Source: Profftia tarda
Lineage (GTDB): Bacteria > Pseudomonadota > Gammaproteobacteria > Enterobacterales > Enterobacteriaceae
Assembly (NCBI RefSeq): GCF_904848675.1
Contig: NZ_LR890047.1
Location: forward strand, 620,001-684,000
Length of the DNA: 64,000 bases
Reading direction: 5' to 3'
Shown: positions 51,506 through 61,026 of the stretch, in pieces
Layout: each line of letters opens with the position of its first letter
Numbering within the stretch: the stretch's first letter is position 1
The notes under the pieces: generated by a model
The model's input: the letters and a program-made list of their open reading frames with translations, nothing else
Told to the model about the DNA's origin: nothing
Database searches by the model: none
Program-made: the position numbers and the translations under genes

Positions 51506-52846
51506 GTGAGCAAGCGAAAATATTTTGGTACAGACGGAATTCGTGGGACAGTAGGTTACTGTCCGATTAATCCTGATTTTGTATTAAAGCTTGGCTGGGC
51601 TGCCGGCAAAGTTTTAGCACGACATGGTTCTCGTAAAATAATTATTGGTAAAGATACACGTATTTCTGGGTATATGCTGGAGTCAGCATTAGAAGCAGGC
51701 ATAGCTGCCGCTGGTGTATCTACATTGCTTACGGGACCCATGCCAACGCCTGCTGTGGCGTATTTGACTAGAACATTTCGAGCCGAAGCAGGTATAGTTA
51801 TTTCTGCATCTCATAATCCATACTATGATAACGGAATAAAATTCTTTTCGATTAATGGTACTAAACTGCCAGATGAATTGGAAGAGACTATAGAAGCAGA
51901 AATGGAAAAACCACTGATATGTGTAAAACCTTCTGAACTAGGAAAAGCAAGGCGCCTCATTGATGCATCTGGTCGTTATATTGAATTCTGTAAAAGTACT
52001 TTTCCTGTAGATCTTAGCATGAGCGGTCTAAAAATTGTTGTTGACTGTGCTAATGGTGCTACTTATCATGTTGCGCCAAAAGTGTTTTGTGAATTAGGTG
52101 CAACCGTCATCACCATAGGCTGTGAGCCGGATGGGATGAACATAAATAAAGAATGTGGCTCTACCGATGTTCGCAAATTACAATCTAGCGTATTGGAGAC
52201 AAAAGCAGATATAGGATTAGCCTTTGACGGAGATGGCGATCGTGTTATTATGGTTGATCATTTAGGGAATACGTTTGATGGTGATCAAATTCTTTATGTA
52301 ATAACACGCGAAAGCCTACGTCAGGGTAATCTGAAGGGAGGTGCAGTAGGTACGCTAATGAGCAATATGGGATTGGAATTGGCTTTTAAGCAATTAGGAG
52401 TCCCCTTCGAGCGCGCAAAAGTAGGTGATCGCCACGTGCTAGAAATGATGATAAAGAAAGGTTGGAATTTAGGAGCTGAAAATTCTGGACACGTAATCGT
52501 TCTTGATAAAACAACAACCGGTGATGGTATTGTTGCTGGTCTACAAGTTCTAGCTGCCATTGTTCGAAATCAAATTCCATTACACTTCTTGTGCAGTAGC
52601 ATGAATTTATTCCCACAAGTTCTTATAAACGTCGATTTTTACGGTAGTTATGATCCACTGCAGAAGGAAATAGTTAAAGCAATTACTGCAGAAGTAGAAG
52701 CGGATCTGGGTGGCCACGGCCGCGTATTGCTCCGTGCATCTGGCACTGAACCACTGATACGTGTGATGGTCGAAGGAGAAAATGTAGATCAAGTAAAAGA
52801 AATGGCTTATCGCATAGCTGATGTAATAAAACTCACGAATCAGTAA
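51506..52846 (+). CDS. glmM: Phosphoglucosamine mutase
   Basis: GlmM converts glucosamine-6-phosphate to glucosamine-1-phosphate for peptidoglycan and LPS precursors. It is 446 residues from GTG 51506 (E. coli 445), with GGAAG before the start. Landmarks: the N-terminal YFGTDGIRGTVG, the active-site serine loop GIVISASHNPYYDNGIKFF (Ser near 102), the metal-binding DGDGDR, the sugar-binding loop GAENSGHVI and the C-terminal phosphate loop RASGTEPLIRVMVEGE (E. coli RKSGTEP). folP, which precedes it in E. coli, is gone, so it probably has its own promoter. Confidence 0.97.
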   Translation: MSKRKYFGTDGIRGTVGYCPINPDFVLKLGWAAGKVLARHGSRKIIIGKDTRISGYMLESALEAGIAAAGVSTLLTGPMPTPAVAYLTRTFRAEAGIVISASHNPYYDNGIKFFSINGTKLPDELEETIEAEMEKPLICVKPSELGKARRLIDASGRYIEFCKSTFPVDLSMSGLKIVVDCANGATYHVAPKVFCELGATVITIGCEPDGMNINKECGSTDVRKLQSSVLETKADIGLAFDGDGDRVIMVDHLGNTFDGDQILYVITRESLRQGNLKGGAVGTLMSNMGLELAFKQLGVPFERAKVGDRHVLEMMIKKGWNLGAENSGHVIVLDKTTTGDGIVAGLQVLAAIVRNQIPLHFLCSSMNLFPQVLINVDFYGSYDPLQKEIVKAITAEVEADLGGHGRVLLRASGTEPLIRVMVEGENVDQVKEMAYRIADVIKLTNQ

Positions 52847-53028
52847 AGAATCTAAAAATAATTTCATATTATATTCGAAAATATGTACTATTGTACCACG
52901 TAATTATAAATTAATCTTGCATTGCCTGGAGATAAGTGGTATTATAATGCCAAATTAAGTATGTTTATTTTCTTATTATGATAATTAAAAATTTATCAGT
53001 ATAAACGCGCAATTAAACAGGTGCTGTA

Positions 53029-53391
53029 ATGTATGAATTATTTTTAATAATTTTTCTAATAGTTTCTGTTATTCTAGTTGCTATGGTCATGTTACATCAA
53101 GGTAAAGGGACTCAGATAGGAGCTTCATTTGGCACTAGTACAAATTCTGCTTTGTTAAGTTCTAGTGGATCCAGTAGTTTCATGACCCGTATAATAGTAA
53201 GTTTAGCGATAATATTTTTCTTTCTAAGTTTATTCTTGGGTAACCTTAGCGGGCAGCAAAAAAACACAAAAAGCAAAGAAGAAAATTTCACTAGATCAGT
53301 AAAACACTATCACTATAGTGAGCACTTAAAGCCAGTAATCCCTAGTCAAAATATTAAAAAGTCATCTGATGATCTTAAAGAAAATAAGTAA
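53029..53391 (+). CDS. secG: Protein translocase subunit SecG
   Basis: SecG is an accessory subunit of the SecYEG channel that speeds protein export. It is 120 residues (E. coli 110). Two membrane helices are seen (about 3-22 and 55-75), separated by the family loop MLHQGKGTQIGASFG and SSSGSSSFMTRI. The charged C-terminal tail (about 80-120) is longer and Lys-rich, typical of drift in AT-rich genomes. It lies between glmM and tRNA-Leu as in E. coli. Confidence 0.95.
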   Translation: MYELFLIIFLIVSVILVAMVMLHQGKGTQIGASFGTSTNSALLSSSGSSSFMTRIIVSLAIIFFFLSLFLGNLSGQQKNTKSKEENFTRSVKHYHYSEHLKPVIPSQNIKKSSDDLKENK

Positions 53392-53446
53392 CCTAAGAAA
53401 TAAAACACAAATAAAGATTAAAATCTATTTCAAAGTAAACGCGATA

Positions 53447-53452
53447 TATAAT
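53447..53452 (+). promoter_or_regulatory. Probable -10 element for the tRNA-Leu gene
   Basis: A consensus TATAAT lies 20 nt before the first tRNA base, followed by a GCG-containing discriminator of the kind found at stable-RNA promoters. The -35 box is unclear (CTATTT at 53425, 16-bp spacer). Confidence 0.5.
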
Positions 53453-53472
53453 AGCGATTTTAACTTTAAAAT

Positions 53473-53559
53473 GCCGAGGTAGTGGAATTGGTAGACACGC
53501 TACCTTGAGGTGGTAGTGCCTAATAAGGCGTACGGGTTCAAGTCCCGTCCTCGGTACCA
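53473..53559 (+). tRNA. leuU: tRNA-Leu (anticodon GAG)
   Basis: An 87-nt class II tRNA. The acceptor GCCGAGG pairs with CCTCGGT (one G-T pair), the anticodon GAG is at 53507-53509, there is a long variable arm, the T-arm is CGGGTTCAAGTCCCG, and CCA is encoded. It is close to E. coli leuU and in the same position after secG. Confidence 0.98.
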
Positions 53560-53610
53560 ATCCATAAATAACTTTAAAAGTTATGAGAGTAGTAGTCTCT
53601 ACAATTCATC

Positions 53611-53687
<77 letters not shown>

Positions 53688-53817
53688 AATTTCTAAAGTA
53701 TTTTTTCAAAATACTGTATATACGTCAAATCGAAAACATCTAGAAGATGTTTTAAAAAATTATTAATCAAAAAACAGCGCTGAATTCGTGCATTAGTATA
53801 CAAGGTCCAGGCGCATT

Positions 53818-53840
53818 AAGCCCCGATTTCGGGGCTTTTT
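53818..53840 (+). terminator. Intrinsic terminator after tRNA-fMet
   Basis: AAGCCCCG (53818-53825) and CGGGGCTT (53830-53837), 4-nt loop, followed by a T run to 53840. A GC-rich stem and T tract, the same as the terminator between metY and rimP in E. coli. It should end tRNA transcripts and attenuate entry into the nusA operon. Confidence 0.93.
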
Positions 53841-53866
53841 GTTATATGAGAATAGAATCTTTCACC

Positions 53867-53880
53867 GGGCTCTTAAGCCC
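53867..53880 (+). terminator. Second, weaker terminator-like hairpin before rimP
   Basis: GGGCT (53867-53871) and AGCCC (53876-53880), loop CTTA, followed by TTCTTA. E. coli has a tandem second terminator at the same place. The shortened T run suggests it is weak. Confidence 0.65.
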
Positions 53881-53902
53881 TTCTTATATCTTGGGAGCAT
53901 GA

Positions 53903-54364
53903 TTGTCCATATTAAAACAGAAATTAACAGAGATTATTTCAGGAAAGATTGAGGAATTAGGATTTGAATTTTTAGGCATTGAATTTATTAGCGGTCGAAA
54001 TTCAATATTACGTGTCTACATTGATCATGAATCAGGTATCAATATTGATGATTGTGCTAATGTAAGCTGCCAAGTTAATACTATTCTTGACATTGAAGAT
54101 CCAATTAAAGTTGCATATAACCTCGAAGTTTCATCACCCGGTATCAATCGCCCAATATTTACAACGGAGCACTACCTTCGTTTTATAGGTAGGGAGGTTT
54201 TAATAGTACTTCGTATGGCGTCAAAACATCGCCATATATGGCAAGGTATTATCAAAGATGTCGAAAATGAGATCATTACAGTAACTGTAGACAAAAGAGA
54301 TAAAATATTCGCACTAAAAAATATCCAAAAAGCGAACCTAGTAACACCACTGTTAAAGTTTTGA
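53903..54364 (+). CDS. rimP: Ribosome maturation factor RimP
   Basis: RimP assists 30S subunit maturation. It is 153 residues from TTG 53903, the same unusual start codon as E. coli, with TGGGAG upstream. Key segments: LKQKLTEIISGKIEELGFEFLGIEF (N-terminal alpha/beta domain), NLEVSSPGINRPIFTTEHY and the C-terminal SH3-like domain ending FALKNIQKANLVTPLL. It is first gene of the nusA operon; nusA begins 13 nt later. Confidence 0.97.
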   Translation: MSILKQKLTEIISGKIEELGFEFLGIEFISGRNSILRVYIDHESGINIDDCANVSCQVNTILDIEDPIKVAYNLEVSSPGINRPIFTTEHYLRFIGREVLIVLRMASKHRHIWQGIIKDVENEIITVTVDKRDKIFALKNIQKANLVTPLLKF

Positions 54365-54377
54365 TGAGGCCACTAGA

Positions 54378-55865
54378 ATGAATAAAGAAATTCTAGCTGT
54401 TGTTGAAGCTGTTTCTAACGAAAAATCGCTTCCTCGCAAAAAAATATTTGAAGCCCTAGAAACCGCACTAGCAACTGCCACCAAAAAAAAATATGAACAA
54501 GAAATTGACGTTCGTATTTGCATTGATCGTAAATCTGGAGATTTCGAGACCTTCCGTCGTTGGGTGATTGTTGATGAGGTTACCCAGCCAACCCGAGAAA
54601 TTACTCTTGATGCTGCTCAATTTGAAGATCCAGCTATGAAATTAGGTGAATATATTGAGGATCAAATTGAATCGGTTACCTTTGACCGTATAACTACTCA
54701 AACTGCAAAACAGGTTATTGTACAGAAAGTTCGGGAAGCAGAACGGGCTATGGTAGTTGATGCATTTCGTAAGCATCAAGGAGAGATCGTGATGGGTATT
54801 GTCAAAAAAGTAAATCGCGATAGTATCTTATTAGATTTAGGAGATAATACTGAAGCTGTTATTGGTCGTGAAGACATGCTGCCTCGTGAAAACTTTCGAC
54901 CCGGAGATCGGATTCGCGGTGTCTTGTATGACGTACGTCCAGAAGCACGGGGTGCTCAGCTATTTGTGAGCCGTTCACGTCCAGAAATGCTGATAGAATT
55001 ATTCCGTATTGAAGTTCCTGAAATAGGTGAAGAAATTATTGAGATTAAAACTGCAGCTCGCGATCCAGGTTCACGCGCAAAAATTGCGGTTAAAACTAAA
55101 GATAAGCGTATAGATCCTGTAGGAGCATGTGTAGGTATGCGGGGTGCTCGTGTTCAAGCAGTATCTAGCGAGCTAGGTGGTGAACGTATCGACATAATAT
55201 TATGGGATGATAATCCAGCGCAGTTCGTTATTAATGCTATGGCTCCCGCCGAAGTTGCCTCCATTGTTCTAGATGAAGACAAACATACAATGGATGTTGC
55301 GGTTGAAGCAAATAATTTAGCCCAGGCAATTGGTCGTAATGGTCAAAACGTTCGTCTAGCATCTCAGTTGAGTGGTTGGGAGCTAAACGTAATGACTATT
55401 GATGATCTTCAGGCTAAACATCAGGCTGAAGCACATGAAGCTATCGCAAAATTTACAAAATATCTTGATATTGATACAAATTTCGCAACATTGCTAGTTG
55501 AAGAAGGCTTGTCTACTTTGGAAGAACTCGCATACATACCTAAAGAGGAACTGTTATCAATTAATGGTCTGGATGAATATAAGATAGAATCTTTGCGCGT
55601 TCGTGCACAAAATTCGTTAACTACTCTAGCGCTAGCCCAAGAAGAACACTTAAGCGCTCAGAAGCCAGATGAAGCTTTATTAGCTTTAGAAGGTATGGAA
55701 CTTAGTATAGCCTTAAAAATGGCTCATCGTGGGGTTTGTGCACTGGAAGACCTTGCAGAACAAGGTATTGAAGATCTTGCGGATATTGACGGCTTGAATC
55801 GTCAAAAGGCTGGAGAGTTAATTATGGCCGCGCGCAATATATGCTGGTTTAGCAATAATGAATAA
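54378..55865 (+). CDS. nusA: Transcription termination/antitermination protein NusA
   Basis: NusA binds RNA polymerase and controls pausing, termination and antitermination. It is 495 residues, the E. coli length. An N-terminal RNAP-binding domain (1-130) precedes S1 (about 135-200, GEIVMGIVKKVNRDSILLDLG), then two KH domains (IDPVGACVGMRGARVQAVSSELGGERIDII and NLAQAIGRNGQNVRLASQLSGWELNV). Two C-terminal acidic repeats (about 360-490, EEGLSTLEELAYIPKEEL and GVCALEDLAEQGIEDLADIDGL) are complete. Confidence 0.98.
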   Translation: MNKEILAVVEAVSNEKSLPRKKIFEALETALATATKKKYEQEIDVRICIDRKSGDFETFRRWVIVDEVTQPTREITLDAAQFEDPAMKLGEYIEDQIESVTFDRITTQTAKQVIVQKVREAERAMVVDAFRKHQGEIVMGIVKKVNRDSILLDLGDNTEAVIGREDMLPRENFRPGDRIRGVLYDVRPEARGAQLFVSRSRPEMLIELFRIEVPEIGEEIIEIKTAARDPGSRAKIAVKTKDKRIDPVGACVGMRGARVQAVSSELGGERIDIILWDDNPAQFVINAMAPAEVASIVLDEDKHTMDVAVEANNLAQAIGRNGQNVRLASQLSGWELNVMTIDDLQAKHQAEAHEAIAKFTKYLDIDTNFATLLVEEGLSTLEELAYIPKEELLSINGLDEYKIESLRVRAQNSLTTLALAQEEHLSAQKPDEALLALEGMELSIALKMAHRGVCALEDLAEQGIEDLADIDGLNRQKAGELIMAARNICWFSNNE

Positions 55866-55889
55866 TAAAGTCTAGCGGGAAGAAACAGC

Positions 55890-58583
55890 ATGACAGAAGT
55901 AACCTTAAAATTACTGGCAGCAGAGATACAGACTTCTGTGGATCGCTTAGTACAGCAATTCGCTGATGCAGGATTTAAAAAGTCAGCAAATGATTCTGTT
56001 AGTCCACAAGAAAAAGAAACATTGCTAGCTCATTTAAACAGTGAGCATGGTAGAAAATCAGGCAAGTTAACACTGCAGCGTAAAACACGAACTACATTAA
56101 ATGTTCCGAGTTCTGGAGGTAAAAGCAAAGCTGTTCAAATAGAAGTTCGCCAAAGAAAGATTTATATAAAAGGACATGAAGTAGCTGAGCAGCCTGTAAC
56201 AAAGATGCAGAATGCTATAAATGAGGACTCCGAAGTACCAGGAAAATCTCGTTATCACACAGCTAAACAAGCAAAACCTATTTTCGAGACACAGGATAAC
56301 GATAAGATAGTAGAAAGAGCAAAAATTAAGGTGGCTTATAGAACTAAGAGTGAAGCAGAAGCACATGCAAAAATAACTAAGAAAAATACCGCAGAAAAGA
56401 CCAAAACTTCACATGCTGAAAAAGCGCGCCGCGGAGCGGAGGCTGCTGCACTGAAGCGTAAAGCTGAAGAAGAGGCTCTGCGTAAACTGGAAAAAGAAGC
56501 TAAGCGTGTATTTGAGGAAGCGCGCATAATGGCCGAAGCTAATGCAGATAAAACTATTGAAATAGAAACGATAGAAGATATCTCTGACTATCATGTAACC
56601 ACATCTCATCATGCCCGTGAAGCAGAAGACGAGAATGATCGACAGGTTGAATCTGGTCGTGTTAGAACACGTACTGCAACTAAAATAAATAAAAAGAAAA
56701 AAGCTAATAAACTTTCTGAATCTAAAGCCGATCGTGAAGAAGAACGTGCTCAAACTCGCAGCAGCAATAAAGGCAAACGTAAGACAAGCATTATACAACA
56801 CGGATTTAACAAGCCTGCTCAAACAGCATTCCGTGATGTGATCATCGGAGAAAGTATTACTGTAGCTCAGCTAGCAAATAAAATGGCCGTTAAAGGCTCT
56901 GAAGTGATTAAAGTTATGATGAATATGGGAGCTATGGCTACCATAAATCAGGTAATAGCTCAGGAAACTGCTCATATCGTTGCTGAAGAAATGGGCCACA
57001 AGGTTATACTACGTCGTGATAATGATTTAGAAGAAGAAGTAATGAGTGATCGTGATACTGGTGCCATTTTAGAGCCCCGGCCCCCTGTTGTTACTATTAT
57101 GGGTCATGTAGACCATGGCAAAACATCTCTTTTGGACTACATACGCTCAACCAAAGTGGCATTGATTGAAGCTGGTGGCATTACCCAGCATATAGGAGCG
57201 TACCACGTACAAACTCATAACGGAATTATAACATTTTTGGATACACCAGGACACTCTGCATTTACTGCAATGCGTGCTCGTGGTGCTCAGTCAACAGATA
57301 TTGTTGTTCTAGTGGTTGCTGCTGATGATGGTGTTATGCCACAAACTATCGAGGCAATCCAGCATGCTAAGGCAGCAAACGTACCTATTATTGTTGCTGT
57401 AAATAAAATAGATAAACTTACAGCAGACATGGACCGAATTAAAAATGAAATTTCTAAGTACGGTATTATGCCAGAAGAATGGGGTGGCGAGTCTCAGTTT
57501 GTTCCAGTTTCGGCAAAAGAAGGTACTGGCATCGATAATCTGTTGGATGCAGTATTATTGCAGGCAGAAGTTTTAGAGTTGCGAGCAGTTTATAAAGGTA
57601 TGGCTAGCGGCGTAGTTATTGAATCTTTCTTAGATAAAGGTCGAGGTCCAGTTGCAACTATCCTGGTGCAAGAAGGAACTTTGAATAAAGGCGATATCGT
57701 TCTCTGTGGATTCCAATATGGGCGCATGCGCGCAATGCGAGATGAAATGGGGCGTGAAGTAGAATCTGCAGGTCCTTCTATCCCTGTAGAAATACTAGGT
57801 TTATCTAGTGTCCCTCACGCTGGGGATAAAGTAACTGTAGTGCGTGATGAGAAAAAAGCCCGCGAAGTAGCTATTTATCGTCAGGATAAATTTCGTGAAA
57901 TTAAGATATCACGTCAGAAAAGATATAAGTTGGAAAATATATTTACGAATATGAATGCAGGTGAATTTTCTGAGCTAAATATCGTACTCAAATCTGATGT
58001 ACAAGGTTCTTGCGAAGCTATTTCTGACGCATTATTAGGTCTATCCAATAATGAAGTAAGGATCAAAATTCTTGGTTCTGGCGTAGGTGGCATTACTGAG
58101 ACTGACGCGACTTTAGCAGCTGCATCTCATGCTATTATCTTAGGTTTTAACGTACGAGCAGATGCATCTGCTCGTAGAGTAATTGAATCTGAAAAATTAG
58201 ATTTACGTTACTACTCAGTAATTTATAAACTGATTGAAGAAGTCAAGCAAGCAATGAGTGGTATGTTGACTCCTGAATATCGTCAAGAAATAATAGGGTT
58301 GGCCCAAGTGCGCAACTTGTTTAAATCTCCTAAATTTGGTGCTATTGCAGGATGCATAGTAACTGAGGGTATTGTTAAACGTCATCATCCAATACGTGTA
58401 TTACGTGAAAATGTGGTTATTTATGAAGGTGAGCTGGAATCTCTACGCCGATTCAAAGAAGATGTTAACGAAATAATTAATGGTATGGAATGTGGTATCG
58501 GTGTCAAGAATTACACTGACATTCGTACTGGAGATATTATAGAAGTATTTCAAATAATTGAAGTAAAACGCACAATCAATTAA
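55890..58583 (+). CDS. infB: Translation initiation factor IF-2
   Basis: IF-2 is the GTPase that brings fMet-tRNA to the 30S P site and promotes subunit joining. It is 897 residues (E. coli 890). The N-terminal winged region (1-50) and long Lys/Glu/Ala-rich linker (about 100-300) are retained at full length. The G domain (about 395-560) has GHVDHGKTSLLDYI (P-loop), DTPGHSAFTAMR and VNKID. Domains II-IV follow, including the fMet-tRNA-binding C-terminus with ECGIGVKNYTDIRTGDIIEVF (family GMECGIGVKNYND). It follows nusA by 24 nt. Confidence 0.98.
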   Translation: MTEVTLKLLAAEIQTSVDRLVQQFADAGFKKSANDSVSPQEKETLLAHLNSEHGRKSGKLTLQRKTRTTLNVPSSGGKSKAVQIEVRQRKIYIKGHEVAEQPVTKMQNAINEDSEVPGKSRYHTAKQAKPIFETQDNDKIVERAKIKVAYRTKSEAEAHAKITKKNTAEKTKTSHAEKARRGAEAAALKRKAEEEALRKLEKEAKRVFEEARIMAEANADKTIEIETIEDISDYHVTTSHHAREAEDENDRQVESGRVRTRTATKINKKKKANKLSESKADREEERAQTRSSNKGKRKTSIIQHGFNKPAQTAFRDVIIGESITVAQLANKMAVKGSEVIKVMMNMGAMATINQVIAQETAHIVAEEMGHKVILRRDNDLEEEVMSDRDTGAILEPRPPVVTIMGHVDHGKTSLLDYIRSTKVALIEAGGITQHIGAYHVQTHNGIITFLDTPGHSAFTAMRARGAQSTDIVVLVVAADDGVMPQTIEAIQHAKAANVPIIVAVNKIDKLTADMDRIKNEISKYGIMPEEWGGESQFVPVSAKEGTGIDNLLDAVLLQAEVLELRAVYKGMASGVVIESFLDKGRGPVATILVQEGTLNKGDIVLCGFQYGRMRAMRDEMGREVESAGPSIPVEILGLSSVPHAGDKVTVVRDEKKAREVAIYRQDKFREIKISRQKRYKLENIFTNMNAGEFSELNIVLKSDVQGSCEAISDALLGLSNNEVRIKILGSGVGGITETDATLAAASHAIILGFNVRADASARRVIESEKLDLRYYSVIYKLIEEVKQAMSGMLTPEYRQEIIGLAQVRNLFKSPKFGAIAGCIVTEGIVKRHHPIRVLRENVVIYEGELESLRRFKEDVNEIINGMECGIGVKNYTDIRTGDIIEVFQIIEVKRTIN

Positions 58584-58865
58584 TAAGTTATACAATCACA
58601 TGAGAATAATTTCTCATCATCATTGTAATGATATTATTAAAAAATATTTTTATACTTTATTTTAATAGAATAGCATACGACTATTTGATATTAATTTATA
58701 ATAAATAAAGTCTTCTTCTCATTATTTTCATAAAATAGCAATTTCTAACAATAACAAGATTTTAATCATAAAATTTTATAAGAGGTTTATAAATAGCAAT
58801 ACTGAAATCTAATGAACATATTAGATCTGATATCGTATGATAGAGAAAGTGCATAATAAATTTAA

Positions 58866-58934
58866 TATACACTCAGAGAGACAAATGGAATGCTCTCCGA
58901 GTGTATAAAAGATAACACATGATAGTAATGTGTT
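58866..58934 (+). repeat. Two adjacent hairpins in the infB-rbfA spacer
   Basis: Hairpin 1: TATACACTCAGAGAG (58866-58880) pairs with 58893-58907, 14 of 15 positions paired, 12-nt loop, followed by AAAAG. Hairpin 2: AACACAT (58914-58920) pairs with ATGTGTT (58928-58934), 7-nt loop. Neither has a T run on the plus strand. They could delimit or stabilise the 3' end of the rimP-nusA-infB message. Confidence 0.7.
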
Positions 58935-59165
58935 TGGTCTAAATAAACTATCGCTATAATTAACTAGTAAATGTTTAGAATAAAAGGTAATTCATGCATT
59001 AAAAGTCTGTTATAAGTAAAGAAACAATCTCAATATTTATACTATCATTTATAACAAACATATTAGTATACGCTTATTCTGTACTAGATAGTCAGAGAAT
59101 AATATTATTTAGTCATCTAATGTTTGAACATATCATCTTCTGATAGTATCAACTATTTAACGGCA

Positions 59166-59199
59166 ATTATACTTTATAATGCGTATTATAAAGTATAAT
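59166..59199. repeat. Perfect inverted repeat, 15-bp arms, GCGT loop
   Basis: ATTATACTTTATAAT (59166-59180) and its exact complement (59185-59199) around GCGT. It lies about 120 nt upstream of rbfA and has one GC pair in the stem. Confidence 0.85.
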
Positions 59200-59316
59200 A
59201 ATAACATTATTAGTTAGATAATTTAGTGGAATAAACTAGGCATAAAAATAAATTGTATCTTTTATAAGATTTGATGCTCTCCTTAATGACCTAGAATTAT
59301 CTTAAAGGACTTCTGG

Positions 59317-59679
59317 ATGGGAAAAACATTTAACCGGATTCAACGTACATCTCAAGAGATGAGAAAAGAAATTGCAATAATTTTGCAGCGTGAAATTAAA
59401 GACCCACGTATTTATATGGCAACAGTTTCTGGTGTTGAAGTTTCTCGTGATCTATCCTATGCTAAAGTATTTATTACTTTTTTAGATGATAGTGATCCTA
59501 ACGTGATAAAAATTGGCCTACAAGCTCTACATGAAGCTACTGGCTTTATACGCTTTCTAATTGGCAAAGCAATGCGTCTACGTATTATTCCTAATCTTAT
59601 TTTCAGATATGATAATTCTCTAGTTGAAGGCATACGGATGTCTAATCTGATTGCGAGTATTCTCCAAAATAATGAATAG
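59317..59679 (+). CDS. rbfA: 30S ribosome-binding factor RbfA
   Basis: RbfA binds free 30S subunits, helps 16S 5'-end processing and is needed for cold growth. It is 120 residues against 133 in E. coli, lacking the acidic C-terminal tail. The KH-like core is complete: QEMRKEIAIILQREIKDPR, VSGVEVSRDLSYAKVFITFL, ATGFIRFLIGKAMRLRIIPNLIFRYDNSLVEGIRMSNLI. A Lys/Arg-rich N-terminus is typical. truB follows by 51 nt. Confidence 0.96.
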   Translation: MGKTFNRIQRTSQEMRKEIAIILQREIKDPRIYMATVSGVEVSRDLSYAKVFITFLDDSDPNVIKIGLQALHEATGFIRFLIGKAMRLRIIPNLIFRYDNSLVEGIRMSNLIASILQNNE

Positions 59680-59730
59680 CAGAATATCGCATCGAATAAT
59701 ATTTCAGGAATATTATAAGGAATTATAATT

Positions 59731-60708
59731 ATGCCACGACCTATAAAATACGGCAGAGATGTTAATGGCATTCTTTTATTAGATAAGCAAGCACATTTCT
59801 CTTCAAATGAAATGTTACAGAAAATAAAGCGCATCTATAGCGCTAATAAAGCAGGGCATACCGGTACGTTAGATCCTCTAGCAGTAGGCATGCTTCCTAT
59901 TTGTTTGGGAGAATCCACTAAGTTTTCCCAATTTTTGTTGGGAGCGAACAAGACATATCGTGTTGTTGCTCGTTTAGGTCAGCGCACTAATACCTCTGAT
60001 GCTAATGGCGAAATAATTGAAGAAAGACCTATTAATTTTTCACACATACAACTTAACAATGCTCTTAAAAATTTGCGTGGTCATATTAAGCAAGTGCCAT
60101 CAATGTATTCTGCTATTAAATATCAAGGTAAGCCATTATACCAATATGCGCGTCAAGGCATCGTGGTGCCTCTTAAACCTCGTGATATTACCATTTATAC
60201 GTTAGACTGTATCCGCTGTACAAAAGATACATTAGAGCTAGAAATTCAATGCTCTAAAGGTACTTATATAAGAACTATTATTGATGACTTAGGCATATCT
60301 TTAGGTTGTGGTGCACATGTTATCTATTTACGCAGATTACAAGTGTCTAGCTATTATCCAGAGCACATGGTAACTCTCGAGAAATTAGAAAAAATAGTTG
60401 CCACTGCACAAAAAAATTATACTGAAAAGAACACAATACTAGACTCACTCTTATTGCCAGTAGAGACAGCGGTCTCACATTTATCAGAAATAAATATAGG
60501 CGATATTACGGCTGCTCACCTTATGCAAGGACAGCAAGTGGAAATACAGGGTTTAACTAGTAAAGAAATGGTACGCATATATGCAGGTAAAGAACGTATA
60601 TTTATTGGTGTTGGTAACGTTGATCATAAAGGATGTTTAGTACCACGTCGCTTATTGAATAGTAAATATAAGATGTGCGAAAGAGAATCACGTGCTCATC
60701 GCGGATGA
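59731..60708 (+). CDS. truB: tRNA pseudouridine(55) synthase TruB
   Basis: TruB makes pseudouridine-55 in the T-loop of nearly all tRNAs and acts as a tRNA folding chaperone. It is 325 residues (E. coli 314). Catalytic Asp48 is in AGHTGTLDPLAVGMLP. Further motifs: VPSMYSAIKYQGKPLYQYAR and the YIRTIIDDLGISLGCGAHVIYLRR block. The C-terminal PUA-like domain (about 250-310) contains VRIYAGKERIFIGVGNVDHKG. A short extra basic tail (about ten residues) ends the protein. Confidence 0.97.
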   Translation: MPRPIKYGRDVNGILLLDKQAHFSSNEMLQKIKRIYSANKAGHTGTLDPLAVGMLPICLGESTKFSQFLLGANKTYRVVARLGQRTNTSDANGEIIEERPINFSHIQLNNALKNLRGHIKQVPSMYSAIKYQGKPLYQYARQGIVVPLKPRDITIYTLDCIRCTKDTLELEIQCSKGTYIRTIIDDLGISLGCGAHVIYLRRLQVSSYYPEHMVTLEKLEKIVATAQKNYTEKNTILDSLLLPVETAVSHLSEINIGDITAAHLMQGQQVEIQGLTSKEMVRIYAGKERIFIGVGNVDHKGCLVPRRLLNSKYKMCERESRAHRG

Positions 60709-61026
60709 CTAGTGTTTAATATGAGATTATTTAATACAATTAATATTTATAAATTTATCCTTTATAATTGATTAGTATTCTTGCTGATATTTTTTAATGT
60801 CTGAAACATTTTCAAACTTTATTTAAAGTATTGGCTAGCTAATTTAGGTTGTTTATTAGCTGATATTAAGTTGCCAAATGTAATATCATTTTTAGGTTCT
60901 TTCTTGCATTTTTTACTCTTAGAGTATAAGCTCTTAGAGTATAAGCTCTGCACTTTAATATATTCATCAGCTTAATTAGAGATTGGCTCTATCTTGCTAA
61001 TAATTTTTTGAATTTGGAGTAAAATA
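60709..61026. other. Spacer between truB and rpsO with a 15-bp tandem duplication
   Basis: 318 bp, AT-rich. A perfect 15-bp tandem duplication occurs at 60916-60949 (unit CTCTTAGAGTATAAG, two copies plus CTCT), about 75 bp before rpsO. The rpsO promoter should lie here but is not obvious. Confidence 0.6.
60916..60949. repeat. 15-bp tandem duplication
   Basis: Two perfect copies of CTCTTAGAGTATAAG followed by CTCT, upstream of rpsO. Each unit contains a partial inverted repeat (CTCT/AGAG). Confidence 0.9.

Larger units (their letters stand above)
58584..59316. other. 0.7-kb spacer splitting infB from rbfA, rich in hairpins
   Basis: In E. coli infB and rbfA are about 160 bp apart. Here 733 bp of AT-rich DNA intervenes with no recognisable gene. 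Three strong hairpins lie in it (listed separately), more than in any other spacer of this size. Confidence 0.6.
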
